A stretch of DNA of 64,000 nucleotides from Photobacterium kagoshimensis (lineage in GTDB: Bacteria > Pseudomonadota > Gammaproteobacteria > Enterobacterales > Vibrionaceae): positions 62,001-126,000 of the forward strand of contig NZ_JAKJSO010000018.1 in the NCBI RefSeq assembly GCF_050337045.1. The letters are read 5' to 3'. Below, piece after piece: positions 20,201 to 28,716 of the stretch; the first letter of the stretch is position 1, and each line of letters starts with the position of its first letter. The notes beneath the pieces are model-generated. The model had not been told where the DNA came from and did no database searches. It was given only the letters and a program-made list of their open reading frames with translations. The translations under genes were made by a program, and so were the position numbers.

Positions 20201-22012
20201 GTTGTGCCTATGCCCGAAGTACGCACATACCGCGGCGTTGTAGATAATGACCAAACACTCACAGTAACGGGTGTTGTAGATACCAATGGCAAAATGTACC
20301 TCTCTTTATGGGGAGGGGATCGCCTTCGCTGGACTCATGACATAAGTATTAAAGATCGCATTAATAAAGATGCGCTGGGTAATAGTGAAATCACCAATGA
20401 CGAGCTCATCATCGATTTTGATATGCCTGTCATGACAAATAATCGTTTGTACTTGCCACAACCTGGGCTTGATTTTCATAACAATCTAGGGCGGATCACC
20501 TTCACGCACAATAACTCTCAGTTCGTTGCCAATGCAGGTAGCAACATCACCAATGCGGTCGCTCAAATGGAAGGGCATATTAATGAACTTGATTATGCTT
20601 GGGCGCAAAAAACAGGCCTTCGCTGGGATATTGCTCGATCATTAATTGAAGTAAATGGAGATTCAAGCAAAGCCACCGACCCACGCCCTGCCGCTCGCGA
20701 TGCTGCAAACTTTTCAATTCAATTTCAAGATCCGAAAAACGGTGGCTATTGCTGGGGCGGTGGCGACTGGGTCGGCTGTGTGGCTAACTACCGAATGAAC
20801 TGGGGTTTCATCCATGAGATCGGTCATAACTTTGGTTTAGGCCATGGCGAGCAAACCGATAACAACGAACAAATCCAAAACCCATCAACCCATATGGGTA
20901 ACATGCAGGCATGGAAAACAACGAGTCGCTTACAGCATGGCTCCAAGTTCAAAGCTGCTACAGCGCTTACTGATCCTATGCTACCAGCCACATTTAAAGA
21001 CTACATCACGGTATATCAAAACGAATCTGGCTCAGTGAATCCACTGGCCAACGACTTTGATGCCAACGGTGAAATATTACACATCAGTCACTTTGACCGC
21101 ACGACAGCAAAAGGTGGCACAGTTACTCAAGCAGGTAACACCCTGCATTACACCCCACCCGCTGATTTTATCGGTGTCGATCAGCTCCGCTATACGGCAA
21201 CAGATGGACAATTTGAAACCACAGGCCCAATTCAGATCCAAGTGATCAAGCGCGACATCGCGGGCGATTGGGATCTGGATACCTTAGATGGCAATATCAT
21301 CAAAGATGGCTCAACTAATCACTACGATTTAACCGCGCCAGATATCGATAAGATCACAGGCAAAGATATTCTCAATGCGCAAGTTTCTGGTCCAATGAAT
21401 GGCAATGGCCTCACGATTCCATTAATCGCGTCAACCAAGATGGAGAACGATGCGCTTGGCCACGCCTTATTACCACACACTCTCGATCCTGGTCATAAAA
21501 GCTTTAGTGCATCGATGTGGTTCAAAATGAGTAAAGCCGATGGTAATAAGCTTTTGATTGGCAAATCTTCAGCTGGCCCCAACAACATGCAGTACGGCGG
21601 TTGGGAAATTCGCTCTACTACGACAGGCGTTGAAATGCAGGTCAGTTTCCGTGACCGACTGATGAAAGATAATAAAGTCATCATCAGCCAAGTTGCCTCC
21701 ATTGATGATGAACAATGGCACCACGTAGCCATGGTAATAGATCGCGAGAACAACAAGCTGCAAGGCTACTTAGATAATGTGATGTTTGAAGGAGACTTAC
21801 TCGCCAGCCAAGAGCCTATCATGGCGGCGATGAACAGCTCTGGCTACGGTGGTGGTTCACCTTTCAAAGTGGGAGGACATACTGCGGTTGTTTGTGCAGA
21901 AAACCAAACCGAGGACTGCCAGATCACCGAGGTTCAAGCATTTGACAGTGTCAAGGTGTACCACAAAGCACTGACGGCAGCAGAAGTATCCGCCTTGTTT
22001 TCTCAGTACTAA
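17213..22012 (+). CDS. Giant multidomain lipoprotein zinc metalloprotease
   Basis: Surface or periplasmic lipoprotein of 1599 residues. Seen in order: lipoprotein signal with lipobox L-A-A-C19 and a Gly/Ser linker; fibronectin type III repeat (about 55-140); cadherin-like segment (about 142-235); PA14 domain (about 240-390); two fibronectin type III repeats (about 400-580); second cadherin-like segment; second PA14 (about 690-835); a further beta-rich region; a metalloprotease core with the metzincin motif H1201-E-I-G-H1205-N-F-G-L-G-H1211; a cadherin/Big-type repeat (about 1265-1350); and a C-terminal LamG/concanavalin-type domain (about 1420-1590). The catalytic motif is complete. It resembles secreted M66-like mucin- or glycoprotein-cleaving proteases, but I cannot fix the family. 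PA14 and LamG domains suggest carbohydrate-rich targets. Single gene. Confidence 0.85.
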   Translation: MNITKPLFIITSMALLAACGGESGGDADTQKPVTPSIPVEPEKPDVTKPMPPVSQLRLLATAETSVTLGWQDAHNASGYYVNRDGQQIAVIKQGFHTFTDNGLTANQSYLYEVLSFNDDGKVSEPISFKATPQANDAPEITSQPTPIVLAADAPRGYSVSQILATDKNHDPLTYHLATADAQRFFSINEQGILSVKASPVELANKVMRVLVEVSDGLSVSTTELKLGFISKQQKGVHREVYTGANMHGNLASLKVHPTYPQAPSSVSTEVNFSSPRNTANWYGQRMSAYIIPPVTGDYQFWIAADDEAELLLSSTTSEKDFTKIAAAPTHTSINQWDKSPEQQSTLITLEAGKPYLLRAIMAEGGGADFVDVAWAIPGSAREIITTDYLLQPVDTENPTAISGFNWLKKSKNDILLEWLAASDNVGVDYYAVYNNGKLLTTVNGLNLELTGLTSDTRYNITVKAVDKAGNESASSQTGVIIINDIIPPSPVNQVTLTNISHDSLTANWVAPDDARQANLLYRIYANGKLAGQTYATHYPLTALEANQLYKIQIESIDAAGNSSALSNEQQATTLDLAAGTPTFNYASYTFAFANNSLANSQVGALSYTSNNPPVFSIESGNNDGYFAIDDQGNIKIVKALSTTTAANTPSFLLTVQIKDGALSTTSKVKIIALAAAQLQQHGVLQQVWTGISGNSINDINTLAPISSQAVLPEFKSIAGMGDNYGQKISGYLRVPETGQYNFWVASDDGSELRISEDLTPEKGVVAARINGYTSIDNWSNHYQVTKNIQLNAGQLYYIEAMHKEGGGGDHLSVAWQGPSITKQLLKGDNLIPHSSLYPAMAIIENGYQSGLTSYGNQITVDFLLDQSAVDGDVWVYYGERDAGNNAQGWQYRIKLSDLREGKNKAILDNILPGRRYYVRIETQGAAGSSWTSTPVIVDTVVIDESKVAGEALPRSIALSVTHEGKQYDLSLTKHSVRSPHYQLLTYDERREQQFMPVVPMPEVRTYRGVVDNDQTLTVTGVVDTNGKMYLSLWGGDRLRWTHDISIKDRINKDALGNSEITNDELIIDFDMPVMTNNRLYLPQPGLDFHNNLGRITFTHNNSQFVANAGSNITNAVAQMEGHINELDYAWAQKTGLRWDIARSLIEVNGDSSKATDPRPAARDAANFSIQFQDPKNGGYCWGGGDWVGCVANYRMNWGFIHEIGHNFGLGHGEQTDNNEQIQNPSTHMGNMQAWKTTSRLQHGSKFKAATALTDPMLPATFKDYITVYQNESGSVNPLANDFDANGEILHISHFDRTTAKGGTVTQAGNTLHYTPPADFIGVDQLRYTATDGQFETTGPIQIQVIKRDIAGDWDLDTLDGNIIKDGSTNHYDLTAPDIDKITGKDILNAQVSGPMNGNGLTIPLIASTKMENDALGHALLPHTLDPGHKSFSASMWFKMSKADGNKLLIGKSSAGPNNMQYGGWEIRSTTTGVEMQVSFRDRLMKDNKVIISQVASIDDEQWHHVAMVIDRENNKLQGYLDNVMFEGDLLASQEPIMAAMNSSGYGGGSPFKVGGHTAVVCAENQTEDCQITEVQAFDSVKVYHKALTAAEVSALFSQY

Positions 22013-22025
22013 GCACTAAACATCA

Positions 22026-22055
22026 AACGGGCTCATCCTCTTGAGCCCGTATTTT
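22026..22055 (+). terminator. Rho-independent terminator
   Basis: Nine-pair stem ACGGGCTCA/TGAGCCCGT followed by ATTTT, 14 bases after the protease stop. Confidence 0.9.
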
Positions 22056-22280
22056 CCTGATCAATTCCTGCCAATACCACTCATTTTTAGCTAATAACCT
22101 GCTCGATTTCCCACGCAAGCAAAAATACCCGAGCCACCCCCTTCTGTGACTTAGCTCTCACATCTATTATTTGTTCAATATATCTGTATAATTCGCCCGC
22201 TATTAATTCGTGCTTTCATTTCTGTTGATTTGGCATATCTGACTAAGCAATTAGCCCACCTTATACCTAGGAAGACTCCT

Positions 22281-23885
22281 TTGATTTCAACCGCTAACAT
22301 CACCATGCAATTTGGCGCCGAGCCTTTATTTGAAAATATTTCTGCTAAGTTTGGTAACGGCAACCGTTACGGCTTAATCGGAGCCAATGGATGTGGTAAA
22401 TCGACATTCATGAAGATTCTTAGTGGTGCTCTTACTCCGAGCTCTGGCAACGTCTCTATTACTCCGGGGCTAAAACTTGGCGTACTAAGCCAAGACCAGT
22501 TTGCTTTCGAGCAACACAACGTTATCGACGTTGTGATCATGGGTGACCGTAAGCTATGGGAAGTCAAAAAAGAACGTGACCGCATCTACTCGCTACCAGA
22601 AATGAGCGAAGAAGACGGCATGAAAGTCGCAGAACTTGAAAGTGAGTTCGCAGAAATGGATGGCTACACAGCAGAAAGCCGTGCAGGTGACATCTTGCTT
22701 CAAGCGGGTATTGAAGAAGAATTCCATTTTGGCCTTATGCAGCAAGTCGCGCCAGGTTGGAAGCTACGTGTGCTACTGGCTCAAGCACTGTTTGCAAACC
22801 CAGACATTCTGTTACTGGATGAACCAACCAACAACTTGGATATTCATACCATTAGCTGGCTTGCTGAAGAGTTGAACCAGCGTAAATGTACGATGATCAT
22901 CATTTCGCATGACCGCCACTTCCTAAACTCTGTATGTACCCACATGGCAGACATCGACTACGGTGAGCTGCGTATTTACCCAGGTAACTACGAGTACTTC
23001 CTTGAAGCATCGGGTCTTATCCGTGAACAGCTATTAGCCAGTAATGCAAAAAAAGCGGCTGAAATTAGTGAGCTGCAAGACTTCGTTAACCGATTTGGTG
23101 CAAACGCTTCTAAAGCGAAGCAAGCAAGTTCACGTGCGAAGAAAATGGATAAGATCAAGCTAGACGAAGTAAAATCAACCAGCCGAATTAGCCCATCGAT
23201 TGATTTTGGCGAAGGTAAAAAGCTACACCGCCAAGCACTTGAACTTCAAGATTTAGGCCATGCTTTTGATGACGAGTTACTGTTCGAAAATGGTAACTTA
23301 CTGTTAGAAGCAGGCACGCGCTTAGCCGTTATTGGTGAGAATGGTGTAGGTAAAACCACCCTACTTCGCTGCTTGGTTAACGATCTAGAGCAAAAAGAAG
23401 GCGTCGTTAAGTGGTCTGAAAACGCCTCTATCGGTTACTGCCCGCAAGATAGCACAGCAGATTTCGACAACGATTTAAGCATCTTCGATTGGATCTCTCA
23501 GTGGCGCACCACTAAGCATGATGATTTGATGGTTCGCGGTATTTTGGGCCGCTTATTGTTTACCGCTGATGATGCCAACAAGAAAGCGAAGAACTGCTCT
23601 GGTGGTGAAAAGAACCGCCTATTGTTTGGTAAATTGATGATGCAAGATATCAATGTGCTCGTTATGGATGAACCCACGAACCACATGGATATGGAAGCTA
23701 TTGAAGCACTAAACAACGCCCTGAAAAACTACCAAGGCACACTTATTTTTGTTAGCCACGACCGTGAATTTGTTTCATCGCTTGCGACATCAATCATTGA
23801 CGTAAAAGACAAAAAGCTAGTGAACTTCCAAGGAACGTATGACGAATACCTTGCGCATCAGAAAAAAATGTTAGCAACAGCATAA
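22281..23885 (+). CDS. ABC-F ATPase, YbiT-like
   Basis: Soluble tandem ATP-binding protein of the ABC-F family, which acts on the ribosome rather than in transport; 534 residues, matching E. coli YbiT (about 530). Seen: first P-loop GANGCGKST (34-42), first ABC signature region VAPGWKLRVLLAQAL and Walker B LLLDEPTNNLDI, a basic inter-domain linker (ANASKAKQASSRAKKMDK), second P-loop GENGVGKTT (about 352-360), signature CSGGEKNRLLFGKL and Walker B VMDEPTNHMD. The start is TTG at 22281, with AGGAAG seven bases upstream and the reading MISTANITMQFG matching YbiT; the TTG at 22230 in the same frame is rejected. Single gene with terminator. Confidence 0.92.
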   Translation: MISTANITMQFGAEPLFENISAKFGNGNRYGLIGANGCGKSTFMKILSGALTPSSGNVSITPGLKLGVLSQDQFAFEQHNVIDVVIMGDRKLWEVKKERDRIYSLPEMSEEDGMKVAELESEFAEMDGYTAESRAGDILLQAGIEEEFHFGLMQQVAPGWKLRVLLAQALFANPDILLLDEPTNNLDIHTISWLAEELNQRKCTMIIISHDRHFLNSVCTHMADIDYGELRIYPGNYEYFLEASGLIREQLLASNAKKAAEISELQDFVNRFGANASKAKQASSRAKKMDKIKLDEVKSTSRISPSIDFGEGKKLHRQALELQDLGHAFDDELLFENGNLLLEAGTRLAVIGENGVGKTTLLRCLVNDLEQKEGVVKWSENASIGYCPQDSTADFDNDLSIFDWISQWRTTKHDDLMVRGILGRLLFTADDANKKAKNCSGGEKNRLLFGKLMMQDINVLVMDEPTNHMDMEAIEALNNALKNYQGTLIFVSHDREFVSSLATSIIDVKDKKLVNFQGTYDEYLAHQKKMLATA

Positions 23886-23902
23886 CGTATACTTAAACAC
23901 TC

Positions 23903-23932
23903 AAAAGCCGCTGCTCTGTCAGCGGTTTTTTT
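23903..23932 (+). terminator. Rho-independent terminator
   Basis: Stem AAAAGCCGCTG/CAGCGGTTTT with a six-base loop and seven T residues. Confidence 0.92.
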
Positions 23933-24257
23933 AAGCTTCAACTCCCTATTAAAGCACAGTAAAAATAATAGATGCATGCTGATATCAACTTTGAAAATAA
24001 ATCAGACATCTATACCACCCGCCAATATTAACCTCGAAGCATAATTTTTTGACTCGCTCAGCCCTGAACGAAAATAAAAAAAATTAATAAAGTTTCAACA
24101 AATGACACAGCGGCATAAAAATGCTAAATAGTACCTACGGTTGTAAATAATAGCCTTGAGCATCCATTTTTTAAAATAAAATGCTACCAAATGCACATTA
24201 ATGGATATTTCTCAACGACTGGCTAACCGTTAGCAAACACATAGCTGGATACATAAC
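23933..24257. other. AT-rich intergenic region upstream of SDF symporter
   Basis: 325 bases without a gene; must carry the symporter promoter, but no hexamer pair stands out and the Shine-Dalgarno before 24258 is poor. Confidence 0.3.
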
Positions 24258-25436
24258 ATGAAATTAATATTGAAACTGATCGCCGGTATTGTTGCCGGTA
24301 TATTACTTGGCTTTTTTGCTCCCGATGAAATCGTGCGCATACTGCTGACCGTAAAAGCCATTGGTGGCCAACTTATCGGGTTTACTATCCCGTTAATCAT
24401 TCTTTTTTATATCACCAGTGGTATTGCAAGCTTACCGAAAAACTCAGGTAACTTACTGGGTAAAACCGTGGCACTGTCATACGGATCAACGATCATTGCA
24501 GGTAGCTTAGCGTTTATTGTTGCTAGCTCTGTTATCACAGGTATTCCTAGCCCAGAGCAAACCACGGTTGATGCAGGCGCTAAACTAACCAGCTTTATTA
24601 GCCTAGAAATTCCACCGATGTTTGGCGTAATGACAGCATTAGCAACTGCTTTCTTATTTGGCTTAGGTATCAGTGTTACTAACAGTGTTCGCCTAAAAGA
24701 AATTGCCGATGATGGCCGTGGCATCATTGATCTGCTGTTATCGAAAGTTATCATTCCACTACTGCCATTCTATATTTCAGGTATTTTTGCTGAAATGGCA
24801 GCAGAAGGAACCGTATTCACGACCCTGAAAACATTTGGTGTTGTCCTAGCGCTGGCTGTGTTCATGCACTGGGTATGGATCACCATTCAATACACAATCA
24901 CAGGTTTAGCGTTGGGCCTTTCTCCAATCAAGCTGATCAAGAACATGCTTCCAGCATACTTCACAGCTATTGGTACCATGTCTTCTGCTGCAACTATTCC
25001 TGTTACCTTGCGCCAAACCAAAAACAATGGTGTTGATGAGTCGATTGCTAATTTCACCATTCCATTGTGTGCCACTATTCATCTGTCTGGCTCCACTATT
25101 ACGCTAGTCACTTGCTCAACAGCAGTCATGGCGCTTAGCCAACATATTGCCCTGCCTTCATTACTGGAAATGCTACCTTTTATCATGATGCTAGGTATTA
25201 CCATGATCGCAGCACCAGGTGCGCCAGGCGGCGGTGTTATGGCAGCATTAGGATTAATGGCATCAATGCTTGGATTTGGTGAAGCAGAACTGGCACTGAT
25301 GATTGCGCTATACATGGCACAAGACAGCTTTGGTACTGCATGTAACATCACAGGTGATGGTGCAATTTCACTTTGGGTCAATAAATTTGCTCAAAAACAA
25401 CCCACATCAACGGCACAAGTCCAACAAGCTGATTAA
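24258..25436 (+). CDS. Dicarboxylate/amino acid:cation symporter (SDF family)
   Basis: Inner-membrane secondary transporter of the DAACS/SDF family, 392 residues. Seen: about eight helices plus two re-entrant hairpins; the serine-rich HP1-like MSSAATIPVTLRQTK region; the conserved NFTIPLCATIHLSGSTITL stretch of TM7; the glycine-rich HP2 APGAPGGGVMAALG; and the ligand-binding TM8 motif DSFGTACNITGDG, where the aspartate and asparagine positions of the family are present. Substrate is probably glutamate/aspartate, serine or a C4-dicarboxylate; the sequence alone does not decide. Single gene, ended by a good terminator. Confidence 0.92.
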   Translation: MKLILKLIAGIVAGILLGFFAPDEIVRILLTVKAIGGQLIGFTIPLIILFYITSGIASLPKNSGNLLGKTVALSYGSTIIAGSLAFIVASSVITGIPSPEQTTVDAGAKLTSFISLEIPPMFGVMTALATAFLFGLGISVTNSVRLKEIADDGRGIIDLLLSKVIIPLLPFYISGIFAEMAAEGTVFTTLKTFGVVLALAVFMHWVWITIQYTITGLALGLSPIKLIKNMLPAYFTAIGTMSSAATIPVTLRQTKNNGVDESIANFTIPLCATIHLSGSTITLVTCSTAVMALSQHIALPSLLEMLPFIMMLGITMIAAPGAPGGGVMAALGLMASMLGFGEAELALMIALYMAQDSFGTACNITGDGAISLWVNKFAQKQPTSTAQVQQAD

Positions 25437-25467
25437 CAGCATAAGGGCCAAAAGATAAAATCACCAT

Positions 25468-25499
25468 AAAGCCGCTGCACTTCAACTTCAGCGGCTTTT
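25468..25499 (+). terminator. Rho-independent terminator
   Basis: Stem AAAGCCGCTG/CAGCGGCTTT, 11-base loop, TTTT tail. Confidence 0.9.
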
Positions 25500-25622
25500 C
25501 TATACAATAAGTAAAAAGTTACCACTAAACTCCTCCTCGAATATCTATCATTACTCTACTTAACAGCGCACAAATACGTTAAAATACCGCGCTATTATCT
25601 TAGCTCTGAGCCTTTTATCTTA

Positions 25623-26909
25623 ATGACTACTGCCACAACGCCAGCCAACTTCACGGAACTTGGCCTTATTTCACCTCTTTTAAATCGATTAACTGAGCTG
25701 GAATATCAACAGCCAACCCCTATTCAAGCGCAAGTTATCCCAAGTGTATTAATAGGACGTGACTTAATTGCAGGCGCTAACACTGGCTCGGGTAAAACAG
25801 CCGCTTTTGCATTGCCTATTTTGCAACACCTTGCGACACAGAGTGATCGTTCTTCTGGCGGAAAAGGTAACTACGTTAGTGGACTAATTTTGGTTCCTAC
25901 CCGTGAACTTGCTAAGCAAGTTGCTGATAGCATTAAGTCTTACGCTACGCATTTTAATGGTGTGATTAAAACCGTTGCCGTTTTCGGTGGTGTATCCGCC
26001 AATACACAAATGCTTGCGCTACGTGGCGGCACTGACATTCTGGTTGCAACGCCAGGCCGTCTACTTGATTTGATTTCAAGCAATGCCATCAAGCTAGATA
26101 AGGTCAAAACCTTAGTGCTGGATGAAGCAGACCGTATGTTAAGCCTTGGCTTTACTGAAGAACTTGCCAAGTTACTGGCATTATTACCGAAGAAAAAGCA
26201 GACCTTACTCTTTTCTGCAACCTTCCCAGAACAGGTTCAAGCCTTAACCCAAGAGCTACTTACCGATCCTGTAGAAGTACAGCTACAAAGTACAGATGCT
26301 AGCACCCTAGTTCAACGTGTTTTCACCGTTAACAAAGGTGAGAAAACAGCGGTACTATCGCATTTGATCAAACAGCACCAATGGCGACAAGCGCTAATTT
26401 TTGTTAACGCTAAAAATAGCTGTGAGCACTTAGCTGACAAACTACACAAGCGCGGCATTAATGCTGAAGTATTCCACGGCGATAAAGGCCAAGGCGCACG
26501 TACTCGCGTACTTGATGCATTTAAATCAGGCGAGATTGAAGTATTAATTGCGACAGATATCGCGGCGCGTGGTTTAGACATTGAAAAGCTGCCCGTTGTG
26601 ATCAACTTTGATTTACCACGTAGTCCATCAGACTACATGCACCGCATTGGTCGAAGTGGTCGTGCAGGCGAGGTGGGGTTAGCACTATCATTGATTGATT
26701 ATGAAGATTACCACCATTTCAAAATCATCGAGAAGAAGAACAAAATCCGTCTTGAGCGTGAGCAAGTTGAAGGCTTCAAAGTGGATGAGAACATCACGGC
26801 AGAACTTCTAGCAGCGATTAAGCCAGTGGCTAAACCTGAAGGCACTGGTAAGAAGAAGCGTAAAAACAAAGCATCATCAAATATCGATGTGTGGTTAAAC
26901 AACTTTTAA
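25623..26909 (+). CDS. DEAD-box ATP-dependent RNA helicase (RhlE-like)
   Basis: ATP-driven RNA unwinding/remodelling enzyme, 428 residues. Seen: Q motif (YQQPTPIQAQVIP), motif I GANTGSGKT (51-59), Ia PTRELA, GG, TPGRLLD, motif II D167-E-A-D170, motif III SATF, motif V ARGLDIE and motif VI HRIGRSGRAG. The C terminus is short and basic (KKKRKNK). The overall layout (FGGVSANTQM, LRGGTDILVATPGRLLD) is closest to the RhlE group, but it is not assigned a symbol because several paralogues exist in Vibrionaceae. Single gene followed by a hairpin. Confidence 0.93.
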   Translation: MTTATTPANFTELGLISPLLNRLTELEYQQPTPIQAQVIPSVLIGRDLIAGANTGSGKTAAFALPILQHLATQSDRSSGGKGNYVSGLILVPTRELAKQVADSIKSYATHFNGVIKTVAVFGGVSANTQMLALRGGTDILVATPGRLLDLISSNAIKLDKVKTLVLDEADRMLSLGFTEELAKLLALLPKKKQTLLFSATFPEQVQALTQELLTDPVEVQLQSTDASTLVQRVFTVNKGEKTAVLSHLIKQHQWRQALIFVNAKNSCEHLADKLHKRGINAEVFHGDKGQGARTRVLDAFKSGEIEVLIATDIAARGLDIEKLPVVINFDLPRSPSDYMHRIGRSGRAGEVGLALSLIDYEDYHHFKIIEKKNKIRLEREQVEGFKVDENITAELLAAIKPVAKPEGTGKKKRKNKASSNIDVWLNNF

Positions 26910-26943
26910 TCTAACCTCTTTCAATAACGCTTTTTAATCACTG

Positions 26944-26970
26944 AGCCCAGCATTTGCTGGGCTTAATTAT
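26944..26970 (+). terminator. Hairpin terminator after the helicase
   Basis: Eight- to nine-pair stem GCCCAGCA/TGCTGGGC with a two-base loop and a short TTAATTAT tail. Confidence 0.65.
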
Positions 26971-27005
26971 ATGCGCTAGCCTCCTAATTCGGCTGCTATT
27001 ATTAG

Positions 27006-27020
27006 AACGGATGTTTTCCG
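27006..27020. promoter_or_regulatory. Small inverted repeat upstream of the flavoprotein operon
   Basis: ACGGA-TGTTT-TCCGT, roughly 80 bases before the first flavoprotein start. May be an operator or leader hairpin; not further assignable. Confidence 0.3.
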
Positions 27021-27099
27021 TAATTAGTATTGATTAATGGAGTCATCCAGCTCACAGGCACTTTGATGATAATGCAACTTTAACCAAAAGGTGCACACT

Positions 27100-28716
27100 A
27101 TGATTGGCAAAGGATACAAAGATTACATTAAATCCGCTCAAACAAAAGATGCTCGCACCTTTGATATCATCATCATTGGTTCTGGAACCGGGGGTATGAG
27201 TGCCGCCTCCTTCCTAGCCCAAGCGGGAAAACGCGTACTTCTGTTGGAACAACATAACGTACTCGGGGGATATACCCATACGTTTGCCCGCAAGGGGTAT
27301 GTCTGGGATGTGGGTTTGCACTATGTGGGCCAAGTTCATATCGAAGGAACCGTATTAAACAAGGTCTTCCGCTATATTTCGAAAGACAAACTCAAATGGG
27401 CTCCCCTTGATGACATTTATGATAGGGCGGTCTTTGGCAACGACGAATACGTGTTCCCCAGAGGACGAGAAAACCTTAAGGCCAAGCTTAAGCAATACTT
27501 CCCAGAAGAACAAAACAGGGCCTCAATCGATAAGTACTTCGCCTTACTCGATGAAGCCCAAAAACTTGGTAGCGGTTATTACATTGAAAAGACCCTCCCC
27601 CCATTGCTATCACAAATTTTTGGTGACTTTCTTCGTCGCAGCACGCTCAAATTCTCCGACAAAACCACATTAGAAGTATTAAGGGGAATTACCGACAATC
27701 CCAAACTGATTGGCGTATTGACCTGTCAATATGGTGATTACGGTTTAGAGCCATCAAAGAGCAGTTTTTACATGCATGCACTGCTTGCTAATCACTATAT
27801 CGAAGGGGCTGCTTATCCTATTGGCGGAGCATCAAAGCTCACCGAGTCCATCGTGCCGATTATTGAGCAGTCAGGAGGCGTGGCCTTAACACAGGCTGAA
27901 GTACACGAAATTATCGTCGAGAACAATAAAGCCATTGGCGTTAGTATGAATGACGGAGAAACGTTTCACGCCAAGACTATTGTTAGCTCGACTGGTATTG
28001 TGAATACCTATTCGCATTTATTACCCAAAGAAGTGCGCCAAAGGCATCAGCTAGACAAGCTTATAGACAAGTTAGAGCCAGCAACGGCCCATGTCGGATT
28101 ATACGTTGGTATCAAAGCGTCCCCCGCGACATTAAATTTACCTAAATGCAATTATTGGATTTTTCCTCGGCAGTACGATCATGACCGAGGCCGAGCTGAA
28201 TACAAGGATTTTTCCTCCACGCTTCCAGTATCTTTTGTTTCATTCCCTTGGGCAAAAGACCCCTCAGCAGAACAAACACACCCCAACAGAAGCACCGCCG
28301 AAGTTGTCATTTTGGTGCCCTATCACTGGTTTGAACAATGGGAAAACACGAAATGGCAGAACCGTGGCGCAGAATATACAGCGATCAAAGAACAATTAGC
28401 GCAACAAATGTTGGAGCAGCTCTATCGGGTGGCACCGCAACTGGAAGGAAAAATCGATTATTACGAAGTCTCTACCCCGCTCAGTACGCGCCATTTCTCG
28501 CACCATGAGCACGGGGAGATCTATGGCCTTGCCCATTCACCACAGCGCTTCCGACAAAAGTTTCTGCGCGTTTCTACGCCAGTCACGAATTTATTTCTCT
28601 CAGGGCAGGATGTCATGACGGCAAGTATCGCGGGGGGCACTATGGCAGGGCTGCTATGCGCGTCGACAATTTTAAAGAAAAACCTACTATGGACAGTCCA
28701 CAAAACAATACGATAG
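27100..28716 (+). CDS. FAD-dependent oxidoreductase, retinol saturase / phytoene desaturase-like
   Basis: Flavoprotein of 538 residues in the CrtI/CrtISO/retinol 13,14-reductase superfamily. Seen: N-terminal Rossmann fold with G27-S-G29-T-G-G32 and the ribose-binding E50, the LGGYTHTF segment that follows in this family, and a C-terminal FAD-closing motif LFLSGQDVMTASIAGGTMAG. The middle (PIGGASKLTESIVPIIE) also fits. Family members reduce, desaturate or isomerise long polyene chains. The ATG at 27100 is chosen because AAAAGG lies upstream; a GTG at 27091 adds three residues. It overlaps the next gene by 28 bases, so the two form an operon. Codon use is richer in GGG, CCC and AGG than the flanking genes, hinting at acquisition. 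The substrate is unknown. Confidence 0.85.
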   Translation: MIGKGYKDYIKSAQTKDARTFDIIIIGSGTGGMSAASFLAQAGKRVLLLEQHNVLGGYTHTFARKGYVWDVGLHYVGQVHIEGTVLNKVFRYISKDKLKWAPLDDIYDRAVFGNDEYVFPRGRENLKAKLKQYFPEEQNRASIDKYFALLDEAQKLGSGYYIEKTLPPLLSQIFGDFLRRSTLKFSDKTTLEVLRGITDNPKLIGVLTCQYGDYGLEPSKSSFYMHALLANHYIEGAAYPIGGASKLTESIVPIIEQSGGVALTQAEVHEIIVENNKAIGVSMNDGETFHAKTIVSSTGIVNTYSHLLPKEVRQRHQLDKLIDKLEPATAHVGLYVGIKASPATLNLPKCNYWIFPRQYDHDRGRAEYKDFSSTLPVSFVSFPWAKDPSAEQTHPNRSTAEVVILVPYHWFEQWENTKWQNRGAEYTAIKEQLAQQMLEQLYRVAPQLEGKIDYYEVSTPLSTRHFSHHEHGEIYGLAHSPQRFRQKFLRVSTPVTNLFLSGQDVMTASIAGGTMAGLLCASTILKKNLLWTVHKTIR

